A stretch of 64,000 bases of DNA from an uncultured Eubacteriales bacterium (GCA_910584745.1 CAJUDG010000002.1:62001-126000); one strand, 5' to 3'. Numbered from the stretch's first letter, positions 52,028-62,809 are shown. The notes: generated from the letters alone by a model not told the origin. Translations and numbers: made by a program.

Positions 52028-55000
52028 ATGGCAGATATGGAATTCAACACTTTTGAGTCTATAAAGATAGGTCTTGCTTCCCCCGAGAAGATCCGGGAGT
52101 GGTCCCACGGCGAGGTCAAAAAGCCCGAGACGATAAACTACCGCACCTTAAAGCCCGAGCGGGACGGCCTCTTTTGCGAGAGGATATTCGGGCCCACCAA
52201 GGACTGGGAGTGCCACTGCGGCAAGTATAAGCGCATTAGGTATAAGGGCAAGATATGCGACCGCTGCGGCGTGGAGGTCACCCGCAGCAAGGTAAGAAGG
52301 GAGCGCATGGGCCATATCGAGCTGGCGGCCCCGGTCTCCCATATCTGGTACTTTAAGGGCATACCCAGCCGCATGGGGCTGATACTGGACATCTCGCCGA
52401 GGGTATTGGAGAAGGTGCTGTACTTTGCCCTATATATCGTCACGGACCCCGGGGACGTGCGGGAGCTGACGAAGATGCAGACCCTGACGGAGAAGGAGTA
52501 CAGGGACCTGCAGGAGAAGTATGAGGACGATTTCAAGGCGTCTATGGGCGCGGAGGCCATAAAGGAGCTGCTCTCGGAGATAGACCCGGAGAAGCTTTCG
52601 GCGGAGCTTCGGGAGGAGCTGGAGGCCGCCAGCGGGCAGAAGCGCATGAGGATCTTGAAGCGCCTTGAGGTGGTGGAGTCCTTCAGGGCCTCGGGGAACA
52701 GGCCCGAGTGGATGATACTGGACGTGGTGCCGGTGATACCGCCGGATATCAGGCCCATGGTGCAGCTGGACGGCGGACGCTTCGCTACCAGCGACCTTAA
52801 CGATCTGTATAGAAGGGTCATAAACAGGAATAACCGCTTAAAGAGGCTTCTGGAGCTGGGGGCGCCGGACATTATAGTGCGCAACGAGAAGCGGATGCTC
52901 CAGGAGGCCGTGGACGCGCTGATAGATAACGGCAGGCGGGGAAGGCCCGTCACCGGGCCCAATAACAGGCCCTTAAAGTCACTTTCGGATATGCTCAAGG
53001 GCAAGCAGGGCCGCTTTAGGCAGAACCTCTTGGGCAAGCGCGTGGACTACTCTGGGCGCTCGGTTATAGTGGTTGGGCCGGAGCTTAAGATGTACCAGTG
53101 CGGGCTGCCGAAAGAGATGGCGCTGGAGCTCTTTAAGCCCTTTGTGATGAAGCGGCTGGTGGAGACCGGCGTTGTGAACAATATCAAGGCCGCCAGGAAG
53201 TCCGTGGAGCGGGCCAAGTCTGAGGTCTGGGACGCGCTGGAAGTGGTGATAAAGAACCACCCGGTGCTTTTGAACCGCGCGCCCACGCTGCACAGACTGG
53301 GCATACAGGCATTCGAGCCGGTGCTGGTGGAGGGCAGGGCGTTAAAGCTGCACCCGCTGGTGTGTACGGCCTATAACGCGGACTTTGACGGCGACCAGAT
53401 GGCCGTGCACGTGCCGCTGTCCGCAGAGGCCCAGGCTGAGGCCAGGTTCCTTATGCTGGCGGCCAACAACCTCTTGAAGCCCTCTGACGGCAGGCCGGTC
53501 ACGGTGCCCACACAGGATATGGTGCTGGGGTCCTACTACCTGACTTTGGAGAAGGAGGGCGAGCCCGGGGAGGGCAAGGTCTTCCGCAATATGGACGAGG
53601 CCATGATGGCATATGACGCGAAGGTCATCGGGCTGCACGCAAAGATAAAGGTGCGCCGCACGGTGGAGTATAAGGGCGGGAAGGTCACCGGCCTTGTGGA
53701 CACCACCATGGGCCGCATGATATTCAACCGGCCCATACCCCAGGACCTGGGCTATGTGGACCGCTCCACCCCGGAGGGGGCCTTGCAGTTCGAGGTGGAC
53801 TTCCTGGTGGGGTCTAAGCAGCTTAAGGCTATTATCGAGCGCTGCATAAAGGTCCACGGCACGGAGCGCTCGGCCGAGGTGCTGGACGAGATAAAGGCCC
53901 AGGGGTATAAGTATTCTACCATAAGCGGCATTACCGTGGCCGTCTGCGACGCGACCATACCGGCGGAGAAGAAGGAGCTGGTGGCCGCCGCCCAGGAGGA
54001 GGTCAACGAGATAGCCGAGGAGTACAGCGAGGGCTTCCTCTCTGAGCGGGAGCGCTATGAGGCGGTATTGAAGGTCTGGGACAAGTGCACAAGGGACGTG
54101 GCTTCGGCACTCCAGAAGGGCCTTGACAGGTATAACCCCATCTATATGATGGCGGACTCCGGCGCCCGAGGCAGCATATCCAACCTGAACCAGCTGGCGG
54201 GTATGCGCGGAAATATATCCAACACCGCCGGCAAGACCATAGAGATACCGATACGCTCCAACTACCGCGAGGGGCTGAACGTGCTGGAATACTTCATATC
54301 CTCCAGAGGCGCGAGAAAGGGCACCACGGACACGGCCCTGCGCACCGCCGACTCGGGTTATCTTACCAGGCGGCTGGTGGACGTGTCCCAGGAGGTGGTC
54401 ATCCGGGAGGAGGACTGCGGCACACACGAGGGCATAGAGGTCTTTGAGATAAAGTCGGGACCGGAGTCCATCGAGCCCTTGAAGGAGCGGCTTGTGGGCA
54501 GGTATCTGGTGGAGGACTTCTGCGACGGGGACGGCAATGTCCTTGTGTCCCATGACAAGCTCATGGACGACCACGATGCGGACGTGATAATCGACAGGGG
54601 CACGGAGAGGATAAAGATACGCTCAGTGCTGAGCTGCCGGGCACATAACGGCGTGTGCAAGCGCTGCTATGGCGCGTCGCTGGCGACGGGCAAGCCCGTG
54701 CAGGTGGGCGAGGCCGTGGGCATTATCGCCGCCCAGTCCATAGGCGAGCCGGGCACGCAGCTTACCATGCGCACCTTCCATACCGGCGGCGTGGCCAGCG
54801 CCGAGGACATCACCCAGGGTCTTCCCCGCATAGACGAGCTGTTTGAGGGCCGCAAGCCCAAGCACGTGGCTATCATAAACGAGCTTGACGGACAGGTGAG
54901 CTTTGAGGAGATAAAGAGGAACAACCACGTGGTGGTCACTAACGACGAGACCGGCGAGAGCCGCTCGTATCTGATACCCTTCGGCTCCAGGGTGACGGTC

Positions 55001-55645
55001 AAAGAGGGCGAGTATATAAAGAGGGGCAAGCATATTACGGAGGGCTCCGTAAGCCCCCATGATGTGCTGGCTATCAGCGGCGTTGAGGAGGTCCAGAACT
55101 ACCTGATACAGGAGGTGCAGCGCACCTACCGTATGCAGGGCGTGGACATCAACGACAAGCATATTGAGATAATCGTGCGCCAGATGCTCAGAAAGGTGCG
55201 CATAGACGACTCGGGAGATACGGGGCTGCTGGTGGCCTCGCTGGCCGACAAGAACGAGGTGCTCTCGGCCAACGAGGAGATACGCCGCAGGATAGCGCTG
55301 GGCGAGACGGAGCTGAGAGAGGCGGCCTATACGCCCATACTTCTGGGTATTACAAAGGCCTCGCTGGCAACGGATTCCTTCCTGTCGGCGGCATCCTTCC
55401 AGGAGACCACGAGGGTGCTGACGGACGCGGCCATAAAGGGCAAGGTGGACCCGCTGGTGGGTCTGAAGGAGAACGTCATCATAGGCAAGCTGGTGCCCGC
55501 GGGCACGGGGCTGAAGGTCTACAGCGAGGTAGAGGTGGAATCCGCCGTGGAGCCCCGGGAGGAGCTTTTCGACGGCGAACCTGCCGGAGAGACCATGTTC
55601 CCGCCTATGGGCGAGCCCCAGGAGCCCGCGCCCGAGGTGGGCTGA
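52028..55645 (+). CDS. rpoC: RNA polymerase beta' subunit
   Basis: 1205 residues from the ATG at 52028 (AAAGGAAGAGG). The N-terminal zinc finger is CHCGKYKRIRYKGKICDRCG, the catalytic magnesium loop NADFDGDQMAVHVPLS, the bridge helix region GARGSISNLNQLAGMRG, and the trigger loop region EPGTQLTMRTFHTGG. The second zinc site is CRAHNGVCKRCYG. The tail ends in a Pro/Glu-rich stretch. It begins 24 bases after rpoB. Confidence 0.98.
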   Translation: MADMEFNTFESIKIGLASPEKIREWSHGEVKKPETINYRTLKPERDGLFCERIFGPTKDWECHCGKYKRIRYKGKICDRCGVEVTRSKVRRERMGHIELAAPVSHIWYFKGIPSRMGLILDISPRVLEKVLYFALYIVTDPGDVRELTKMQTLTEKEYRDLQEKYEDDFKASMGAEAIKELLSEIDPEKLSAELREELEAASGQKRMRILKRLEVVESFRASGNRPEWMILDVVPVIPPDIRPMVQLDGGRFATSDLNDLYRRVINRNNRLKRLLELGAPDIIVRNEKRMLQEAVDALIDNGRRGRPVTGPNNRPLKSLSDMLKGKQGRFRQNLLGKRVDYSGRSVIVVGPELKMYQCGLPKEMALELFKPFVMKRLVETGVVNNIKAARKSVERAKSEVWDALEVVIKNHPVLLNRAPTLHRLGIQAFEPVLVEGRALKLHPLVCTAYNADFDGDQMAVHVPLSAEAQAEARFLMLAANNLLKPSDGRPVTVPTQDMVLGSYYLTLEKEGEPGEGKVFRNMDEAMMAYDAKVIGLHAKIKVRRTVEYKGGKVTGLVDTTMGRMIFNRPIPQDLGYVDRSTPEGALQFEVDFLVGSKQLKAIIERCIKVHGTERSAEVLDEIKAQGYKYSTISGITVAVCDATIPAEKKELVAAAQEEVNEIAEEYSEGFLSERERYEAVLKVWDKCTRDVASALQKGLDRYNPIYMMADSGARGSISNLNQLAGMRGNISNTAGKTIEIPIRSNYREGLNVLEYFISSRGARKGTTDTALRTADSGYLTRRLVDVSQEVVIREEDCGTHEGIEVFEIKSGPESIEPLKERLVGRYLVEDFCDGDGNVLVSHDKLMDDHDADVIIDRGTERIKIRSVLSCRAHNGVCKRCYGASLATGKPVQVGEAVGIIAAQSIGEPGTQLTMRTFHTGGVASAEDITQGLPRIDELFEGRKPKHVAIINELDGQVSFEEIKRNNHVVVTNDETGESRSYLIPFGSRVTVKEGEYIKRGKHITEGSVSPHDVLAISGVEEVQNYLIQEVQRTYRMQGVDINDKHIEIIVRQMLRKVRIDDSGDTGLLVASLADKNEVLSANEEIRRRIALGETELREAAYTPILLGITKASLATDSFLSAASFQETTRVLTDAAIKGKVDPLVGLKENVIIGKLVPAGTGLKVYSEVEVESAVEPREELFDGEPAGETMFPPMGEPQEPAPEVG

Positions 55646-55653
55646 GAAAAAAC

Positions 55654-55682
55654 TTGACAAGGGGCTATGCTGGTGCTATAAT
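55654..55682 (+). promoter_or_regulatory. Strong promoter of the rpsL-rpsG-fusA unit
   Basis: TTGACA at 55654-55659, 17 bases, TATAAT at 55677-55682, with TGC extension. A short hairpin GGGCCA-aaa-TGGCCC (55692-55706) followed by GGTTTT sits in the leader and could attenuate. Confidence 0.9.
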
Positions 55683-55785
55683 CAGCAGGATGGGCCAAAA
55701 TGGCCCGGTTTTACAGGCGTTGCGCGGTATTTCAACGAGATACTGCTTTCGCATATAAAATATTTTAAGAAGGAGGTGCAGCTGA

Positions 55786-56208
55786 ATGCCAACCTTTAAC
55801 CAGCTGGTTAAAAACGGCAGATCCGACGCCATCAAGAAGTCCAAGGCTCCCGCGCTTTTGAAGGGATGGAACTCCAAGAAGCGCGCGGCTATCGATCAGG
55901 ATTCTCCCCAGAAGCGGGGCGTGTGCACGACAGTTACGACGCGTACACCCAAGAAGCCCAACTCTGCGCTGCGGAAGATAGCCCGAGTCAGGCTCTCCAA
56001 TGGCATCGAGGTGCTCTGCTATATCCCCGGCGTGGGACATAACCTGCAGGAGCACAGCGTGGTGATGATCCGCGGCGGCCGTGTACGCGACCTGCCCGGC
56101 GTGCGTTACCACATCATCCGCGGCGTTCTGGATACCCAGGGCGTGGCAAAGCGGATGCAGGCCCGCTCGAAGTATGGCGCGAAGCGTCCCAAGGCAGGCA
56201 AGAAGTAA
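55786..56208 (+). CDS. rpsL: Ribosomal protein uS12
   Basis: 140 residues. The core is TTRTPKKPNSALRKIARVRLSNG and GVGHNLQEHSVVMIRGGRVRDLPGVRYHIIRG. The first streptomycin-site lysine (K43 in E. coli) is kept; the second (K88 in GGRVKDLPG) is Arg here, a change known to give streptomycin resistance in other bacteria. An insertion near residues 18-35 is typical of some Firmicutes. AGAAGGAGGTGC is the ribosome site. Codons are those of a highly expressed gene (ATC, CGC). Confidence 0.98.
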   Translation: MPTFNQLVKNGRSDAIKKSKAPALLKGWNSKKRAAIDQDSPQKRGVCTTVTTRTPKKPNSALRKIARVRLSNGIEVLCYIPGVGHNLQEHSVVMIRGGRVRDLPGVRYHIIRGVLDTQGVAKRMQARSKYGAKRPKAGKK

Positions 56209-56277
56209 GTAAAAATATCTAAGCTATTGGCTTAATTTATATAGATTATCTGGAATAGAAGCAAAAAGGAGCGCGGT

Positions 56278-56344
56278 CAAGGGGCGTTAGGCCCCTTGCA
56301 GGGTTTGGGACAGAGTCCCAAGGTCTTGCCGTAGTGCGCAGCAC
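56278..56344. repeat. Three-hairpin dispersed repeat, copy 5
   Basis: Hairpin 1 is CAAGGGGC/GCCCCTTG (56278-56298), hairpin 2 is TTGGGAC-aga-GTCCCAA (56305-56321), hairpin 3 is GTGC-gca-GCAC (56334-56344). It lies inside the rpsL-rpsG gap, so it is transcribed with a ribosomal operon. Confidence 0.75.
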
Positions 56345-56466
56345 GAAGGCCCCTCCGGAATACTTCAAAAAATTCCCGAGGGTCTTAGTAAATTGCCTTA
56401 TAGCAAGCCGGAAGTAGCAGATACTTTCGAGTACCGATGAATTCATTTTATGAAGGAGGGAAGATT

Positions 56467-56937
56467 ATGCCAAGGAGAGGCAATGTGGCAAAGCGCGACG
56501 TTTTGCCGGACCCTATGTATAACTCCAAGCTGGTCACCCGTCTCATCAACAGCGTAATGCTGGACGGCAAGAAGGGCGTGGCACAGAAGATAGTGTACGG
56601 CGCCTTTGAGATCGTCCAGGAGAAGACCGGCAAGGAGCCTTTGGAGGTCTTCGAGCAGGCAATGGAGAACGTCATGCCCAGCCTGGAGTGTAAGTCCCGC
56701 CGCGTAGGCGGCTCCACCTATCAGGTGCCCATGGAGGTGCGCCCCGAGCGCAGGCAGACCCTGGGTCTTCGCTGGCTGACGGCTTTCGCCCGCACCCGCA
56801 ACGAGCGCACCATGCGCGAGAGGCTTGCAGGCGAGATCCTGGACGCCATCAACGGCGCAGGCGGCGCGGCCAAGAAGCGCGACGACACCCACCGCATGGC
56901 GGAGGCTAACAGGGCTTTCGCTCATTACCGCTGGTAA
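56467..56937 (+). CDS. rpsG: Ribosomal protein uS7
   Basis: 156 residues from the ATG at 56467 (GAAGGAGGGAAGATT); an in-frame ATG at 56437 precedes the ribosome site. MPRRGNVAKRDVLPDPMYNSKLVTRLINSVMLDGKKGVAQ and the C-terminal KKRDDTHRMAEANRAFAHYRW are typical uS7. It nucleates the 30S head. The gap to rpsL is large (258 bases) because of the repeat. Confidence 0.98.
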   Translation: MPRRGNVAKRDVLPDPMYNSKLVTRLINSVMLDGKKGVAQKIVYGAFEIVQEKTGKEPLEVFEQAMENVMPSLECKSRRVGGSTYQVPMEVRPERRQTLGLRWLTAFARTRNERTMRERLAGEILDAINGAGGAAKKRDDTHRMAEANRAFAHYRW

Positions 56938-57079
56938 GCGGGGTGCCCCCGCTGGCAACTCGCGAGGTGAAGCGCCGCTGAGAGTCTTTTAGAGAGGCGC
57001 CCGCGGGGTTAGGCTTCGGGAGCGCGGGGCTTTTGTGAATCGCGCAAACCTATAGGAATAAGGAGGAGACAACGCATTT

Positions 57080-59176
57080 ATGGCCAGGCAGGTACCACTG
57101 GAACTTACAAGGAACATCGGCATCATGGCCCATATCGACGCCGGTAAGACTACCACGACAGAGCGTATCCTGTTTTATACAGGCGTTAACTACAAGATAG
57201 GCGAGACCCATGAGGGTGCCGCCACCATGGACTGGATGGCCCAGGAGCAGGAGCGCGGCATCACCATCACCTCCGCCGCTACCACCTGCTTTTGGCCGGA
57301 CCGCAACGGCAGACAGAACCGTATAAACATCATCGACACCCCCGGCCACGTGGACTTTACCGTTGAGGTACAGCGGTCGCTGCGAGTGCTGGACGGCTCG
57401 GTGACGGTGTTCTGCGCCAAGGGCGGCGTTGAGCCCCAGTCAGAGACAGTATGGCGCCAGGCGGACGAGTATAAGGTCCCCCGCATGGCGTATGTGAACA
57501 AGATGGACATCATGGGCGCGGACTTCTACCGCGTGGTGCAGATGATGAAGGACAGGCTCAAGTGCAACGCCGTCCCGATACAGCTGCCCATCGGCGCGGA
57601 GGACACCTTCAAGGGCATCATCGATCTGGTGAACATGAAGGCGTACGTGTACTATGACGACCTGGGCAAGGATATCCGCGAGGAGGAGATCCCCGAGGAT
57701 ATGAAGGAGCTTGCCGAGAAGTACCGCGGCGAGATGGTGGAGCATGTAGCGGAGCTGGACGATGAGCTCATGGAGAAGTACCTGGAGGGCGAGGAGCTCA
57801 CCATAGACGAGATAAAGGACTGCATCCGCAAGGCCACTATCGCAAACCACATGGTCCCCGTGACCTGCGGCACATCCTACCGCAATAAGGGCGTGCAGAA
57901 GCTTTTGGACGCTATCGTCGACTATATGCCCGCCCCCACCGACGTGCCCGCTATAAAGGGCACCAACCCCGACACCGAGGAGGAGGTCGTAAGGCATTCC
58001 TCCGACGAGGAGCCCTTCGCGGCTCTGGCCTTTAAGATCGCCACGGACCCCTATGTGGGCAAGCTCTGCTTCTTCCGCGTGTACTCCGGCTCCGTTGAGG
58101 CGGGCGCTACCGTTTATAACTCCGTCAAGGACAATAACGAGCGCATGGGCCGTATAGTGCAGATGCACGCCAACGACCGCAAGGATATCGACCGCGTGTA
58201 CGCGGGAGACATCGCCGCCGCTGTGGGCCTTAAGAACACCACCACCGGCGACACCCTCTGCGACGAGAAGCACCCGGTTATCCTGGAGTCCATGGAGTTC
58301 CCGGACCCGGTCATCCGCGTGGCTATCGAGCCCAAGACCAAGGCTGGCCAGGAGAAGATGGGCATTGCCCTTAGTAAGCTGGCCGAGGAGGACCCCACCT
58401 TCAAGGCGTATACCGACGAGGAGACGGGCCAGACTATTATAGCCGGTATGGGCGAGCTGCATCTGGAGATAATCGTGGACCGGCTGCTCAGAGAGTTCAA
58501 GGTTGAGGCAAACGTGGGCAAGCCCCAGGTTGCCTATAAGGAGACCATCCGCAAGAACTCCGAGAGCGATACGAAGTACGCAAGGCAGTCCGGCGGTAAA
58601 GGCCAGTACGGCCACGTCAAGATCCGCATCGAGCCCAATCCCGGGCAGGGCTATGAGTTCGTCAACGCTGTGGTGGGCGGCTCTATCCCCAAAGAGTATA
58701 TACCCGCTGTTGACCAGGGCATACAGGGCGCTATGCTGGCCGGTGTTCTGGCCGGTTATAACGTGGTGGACGTGAAGGTCACACTGTACGACGGCTCCTA
58801 TCACGAGGTGGACTCCTCTGAGATGGCCTTTAAGATCGCCGGTTCCATGGCCTTCAAGGAGGCCATGCGCAAGGCGGACCCGGTGCTGATGGAGCCCATC
58901 ATGAAGGTCACTGTCATCACCCCCGAGGAGTATATGGGCGACGTTATCGGCGACCTGAACTCCAGGCGCGGCATGATCTTAGGTATGGACGCTCTGCCGG
59001 GCGCGCAGCAGGTGAACAGCGAAGTGCCCCTTTCAGAGATGTTCGGCTATGCCACGGATATGCGTTCCCGCACCCAGGGCCGTGGCCAGTATACCATGGA
59101 GCCCGCCCACTATGCCGAGGTGCCGAAGAACATTTCTGAGAAGATAATCAGCGACCGCGGCAAAAAGTCCGAATAA
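57080..59176 (+). CDS. fusA: Elongation factor G
   Basis: 698 residues, full length. GTPase motifs: NIGIMAHIDAGKTTTTERIL, the switch stretch ERGITITSAATT, DTPGHVDF and NKMD. Domain IV shows GGKGQYGHVKIRIEP, and the end is GRGQYTMEPAHYAEVP. It catalyses ribosomal translocation. AAGGAGGAGACAACG is the ribosome site. The 142-base gap before it holds a short GC hairpin (56937-56953). Confidence 0.98.
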   Translation: MARQVPLELTRNIGIMAHIDAGKTTTTERILFYTGVNYKIGETHEGAATMDWMAQEQERGITITSAATTCFWPDRNGRQNRINIIDTPGHVDFTVEVQRSLRVLDGSVTVFCAKGGVEPQSETVWRQADEYKVPRMAYVNKMDIMGADFYRVVQMMKDRLKCNAVPIQLPIGAEDTFKGIIDLVNMKAYVYYDDLGKDIREEEIPEDMKELAEKYRGEMVEHVAELDDELMEKYLEGEELTIDEIKDCIRKATIANHMVPVTCGTSYRNKGVQKLLDAIVDYMPAPTDVPAIKGTNPDTEEEVVRHSSDEEPFAALAFKIATDPYVGKLCFFRVYSGSVEAGATVYNSVKDNNERMGRIVQMHANDRKDIDRVYAGDIAAAVGLKNTTTGDTLCDEKHPVILESMEFPDPVIRVAIEPKTKAGQEKMGIALSKLAEEDPTFKAYTDEETGQTIIAGMGELHLEIIVDRLLREFKVEANVGKPQVAYKETIRKNSESDTKYARQSGGKGQYGHVKIRIEPNPGQGYEFVNAVVGGSIPKEYIPAVDQGIQGAMLAGVLAGYNVVDVKVTLYDGSYHEVDSSEMAFKIAGSMAFKEAMRKADPVLMEPIMKVTVITPEEYMGDVIGDLNSRRGMILGMDALPGAQQVNSEVPLSEMFGYATDMRSRTQGRGQYTMEPAHYAEVPKNISEKIISDRGKKSE

Positions 59177-59190
59177 ATCATAAATTATCC

Positions 59191-59219
59191 TTGCTTTTTC
59201 CGGCCAATGCTGGTAAAAT
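59191..59219 (+). promoter_or_regulatory. Promoter of tuf
   Basis: TTGCTT at 59191-59196, 17 bases, extended -10 TGG-TAAAAT at 59214-59219, giving tuf its own transcript besides read-through from fusA. Confidence 0.75.
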
Positions 59220-59271
59220 GTAAAGCAAGGTATGTACGGTATATTTTATATTGCAAGGAGGCAATTTCCCA

Positions 59272-60474
<1,203 letters not shown>

Positions 60475-60539
60475 GTTAAAAAACAGGAGGCTCCCAAAAG
60501 GGCAGCCCCAATAAAACAGCATAAGAATGCTTTTGCGGG

Positions 60540-60567
60540 AAACGGCATAGCTACGGCTATGCCGTTT
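60540..60567 (+). terminator. Terminator-like hairpin after tuf
   Basis: AAACGGCATAGC pairs perfectly with GCTATGCCGTTT over a four-base loop; CTCCATTTT follows. It lies 65 bases after the tuf stop. Confidence 0.7.
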
Positions 60568-60630
60568 CTCCATTTTGCAGGCCGTTCAGCAAAGCGGCGG
60601 GAAGCATTCCCGCCATCTCCACCACACAGA

Positions 60631-60672
60631 AAAGCGCCCTCCTAAGCGAAAAGCCGCCGGAGGGCGCTTTCT
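60631..60672. terminator. Second hairpin between tuf and the integrase gene
   Basis: AAAGCGCCCTCC (60631-60642) pairs with GGAGGGCGCTTT (60659-60670), A- and T-flanked on both sides. It probably marks the edge between the chromosome and the mobile element. Confidence 0.7.
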
Positions 60673-60764
60673 TACTGGGTTTTTCAAGCCACGATTCTGT
60701 TTTGCCGATTAAGGCTTTCGAGTTTCAAACGCCCTTCTCAACTCAAAAGTGTTCAATAAAGTGT

Positions 60765-61817
60765 TCAATTTGACCGCTGAACTTCGCCCAGCATCCGACC
60801 AAAGAAATCCGTCACCTTCTGGCTCTCGGTATCTGTGTAGTCGGCCTGGGCCTGCTGGTAAATCTTTGTTAGGGTGGACTTGTCGCTCCACCCGCCGTAG
60901 AGCATGATGTACTGGTCCGGCACGCCCAGCAGGTGGGCCATGCTGGCGTAATAATGACGGAGGTCGTGGAACCGGCATCGTTCCATCCCACACCGGCCCC
61001 GGAGGTTGGCATAGTGCTTGTAAATCATGGCCGGGGTCATATCACAGAGCCGGTCGCCCGGTTCCTTGTCCTTGACCGCCTCCCGTATCTTGGCAATCAC
61101 TTCTTTGGGCAAGGGTGCGACCCGCTCCCCGGCCTGGGTCTTTGGCACCGGCTTGATCTCCCATTGCTCGTTCTGGTTCCGCACCATCGACTTGTTGACC
61201 CGCACCCCGCTGTCCAGAATATCCTCCACCAGCAGCGGCGCAATTTCACCCTCCCGCAGGGAGCCCATTGCGGCCAAAATGATTGGTATCTCCACGTCGG
61301 TGCCAGCGGCCAGGGCCAGCAGTTCCTTGATTTGCCTGTCTACCGGCACCACCGCCTCATAGCGCTTTTTCTGAGGCAGGGTCGCCGCCGGGCGAAACTC
61401 CGGCAGGAACATCCCCAGCGCGGCAGTCAGCAGGCCGTAAATATTGGAAACCGTTTTCGGCTTATGCTTGGCAGTCTCCACATTGATCGCCCTCTGGATG
61501 ACTTCGTTTGTCAGGTCGCAGAGCCTGACTTTTTGCAGCTCGGCCAGGCTGTTGCGGCAGATCGTCCGATAGCTGCGGATGGTGGAAGGCGACAGCACGT
61601 TCTCTTTGCTGTCCGTGTAGCGTTTCAGGGCCTCCCCCACCGTCATGCGGTTCTCCTTGTGGGCATCTTTTTGATTGGCAAGAAAATCCGCCGCCAGGAA
61701 CTTCACCGTGTTCTTGTCCTCATGGGTGAAGGACTTCCGGCATCGCTTGCCGTTCTCGTCTATGTAGAACACCAGCGTTCGGAATTTGCCGGACTTCGTT
61801 TTCGTGATTTTCGCCAT
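60765..61817 (-). CDS. Tyrosine recombinase / integrase of a mobile element
   Basis: 350 residues. An AP2-like arm-binding start (KSGKFRTLVFYIDENGKRCRKSF) and a SAM-like core-binding domain (MTVGEALKRYTDSKENVLSPSTIRSYR) precede the catalytic domain: Arg188 in GSLREGEIAPL, HDLR (284-287), and Tyr320 in TKIYQ. The usual second His is Trp310 (GGWSD), as in some active integrases. It should insert and excise the element carrying the genes to its right. GGAGGTTTTTCT is the ribosome site. Confidence 0.92.
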   Translation of the reverse strand: MAKITKTKSGKFRTLVFYIDENGKRCRKSFTHEDKNTVKFLAADFLANQKDAHKENRMTVGEALKRYTDSKENVLSPSTIRSYRTICRNSLAELQKVRLCDLTNEVIQRAINVETAKHKPKTVSNIYGLLTAALGMFLPEFRPAATLPQKKRYEAVVPVDRQIKELLALAAGTDVEIPIILAAMGSLREGEIAPLLVEDILDSGVRVNKSMVRNQNEQWEIKPVPKTQAGERVAPLPKEVIAKIREAVKDKEPGDRLCDMTPAMIYKHYANLRGRCGMERCRFHDLRHYYASMAHLLGVPDQYIMLYGGWSDKSTLTKIYQQAQADYTDTESQKVTDFFGRMLGEVQRSN

Positions 61818-61839
61818 AGAAAAACCTCCAAAGTATGAC

Positions 61840-61868
61840 TTGCAAAGCCTACCCGGAGGTGGTATAAT
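61840..61868 (+). promoter_or_regulatory. Strong + strand promoter between the integrase and KilA-N genes
   Basis: TTGCAA at 61840-61845, 17 bases, extended -10 TGG-TATAAT at 61863-61868. ATAATCT/AGATTAT arms (61864-61870, 61882-61888) overlap the -10. Both flanking genes are on the other strand, so the product would be antisense to the KilA-N gene. Confidence 0.65.
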
Positions 61869-61948
61869 CTATTTGCGTGACAGATTATCCGCTTCGGGTA
61901 AGCCTGTTTCTTTGCCGCTCTCGGTATTGCAGTACCAGGAGCTCTTTT

Positions 61949-62755
61949 TCATTCTTCTGGCTGTACTTCTATGTAACCCATAACTTCTCTGTAATTGGGA
62001 AGTGATAAGAAACGCTCCAGATATGGAAGCGCCTGAGGGTCGCGCTCCTCAAAATATTTATGAGATTTCGTGCGCATCCACTCTTCTGTAAAGAAGCGCC
62101 GGAGTTCTCCTATCAGCTCGTTCGGATATGCCCGCGCCTCGACAACTCTTCCATCTTCGAATTTGTGTGGGTACTTGGGATATGTATCTACCGGATACCC
62201 CAATTCACGGAGATGTTTCGAGAAGGTTCTGCCTAACGATATATCTGGAATCATACTCGAAGAAACCGTATATCCAAGCTGTTCCAAAGGCCCAATCAAT
62301 GACAGCGTTACCTCGTTGAGCATAGAAAAATATCCATATGGAACATTGGGCATATTCACCATATAGCGGCGCAAGTGGTACGGCAAAGATGGCTGGCGTA
62401 TATTGCCGCTCATCCACTCAAATACCCACTTGGAAACTAATACTGCGAATTTAGGGGATAGCCACTGTGCAAGATTTATAGCAACCTGAGGATGTACCCA
62501 AGTGCCTTGCAAATGGCGGTTTCCGCCTCGCACGGACTGTACTAGTGTCGATATGGGAATTCCCATATCGACGGAAAGCTCATGCAAAAAGGCTTTGGTG
62601 GTCGATAGTCTAAGATAGTCTGCAATAAGTTTCTGTGAGGCTGCACACATTGCCGTAGCGTTGAAATAACCATCTACAATACGTTGAGGAACCACATCTT
62701 CCTCGGCAAGTCTGTCAATGAAATCGCCTTGAAATTGAAGTTGAACATTCTCCAT
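61949..62755 (-). CDS. KilA-N domain protein
   Basis: 268 residues. The KilA-N fold is visible in VDGYFNATAMCAASQKLIADYLRLSTTKAFLHELS and NRHLQGTWVHPQVAINLAQWLSPKFAVLVSKWVFEWMSG (to about residue 115). The C-terminal half has no recognised domain, but has a stretch resembling phage antirepressor-type tails. KilA-N proteins of phages and ICEs bind DNA. GCAAAAGGAGATAATCT is the ribosome site. It is AT-richer than the chromosome. Confidence 0.88.
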   Translation of the reverse strand: MENVQLQFQGDFIDRLAEEDVVPQRIVDGYFNATAMCAASQKLIADYLRLSTTKAFLHELSVDMGIPISTLVQSVRGGNRHLQGTWVHPQVAINLAQWLSPKFAVLVSKWVFEWMSGNIRQPSLPYHLRRYMVNMPNVPYGYFSMLNEVTLSLIGPLEQLGYTVSSSMIPDISLGRTFSKHLRELGYPVDTYPKYPHKFEDGRVVEARAYPNELIGELRRFFTEEWMRTKSHKYFEERDPQALPYLERFLSLPNYREVMGYIEVQPEE

Positions 62756-62770
62756 AGATTATCTCCTTTT

Positions 62771-62809
62771 GCCGCCCCTGATGTTCCAGCACCGGGGGCG
62801 GCTTTTTTT
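62771..62809 (+). terminator. + strand terminator between the KilA-N and Phd-like genes
   Basis: GCCGCCCC (62771-62778) pairs with GGGGCGGC (62795-62802), followed by seven T on the + strand. The neighbouring genes are on the - strand, so it would end an antisense transcript. On the - strand the hairpin is followed directly by the KilA-N gene ribosome site. Confidence 0.6.
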
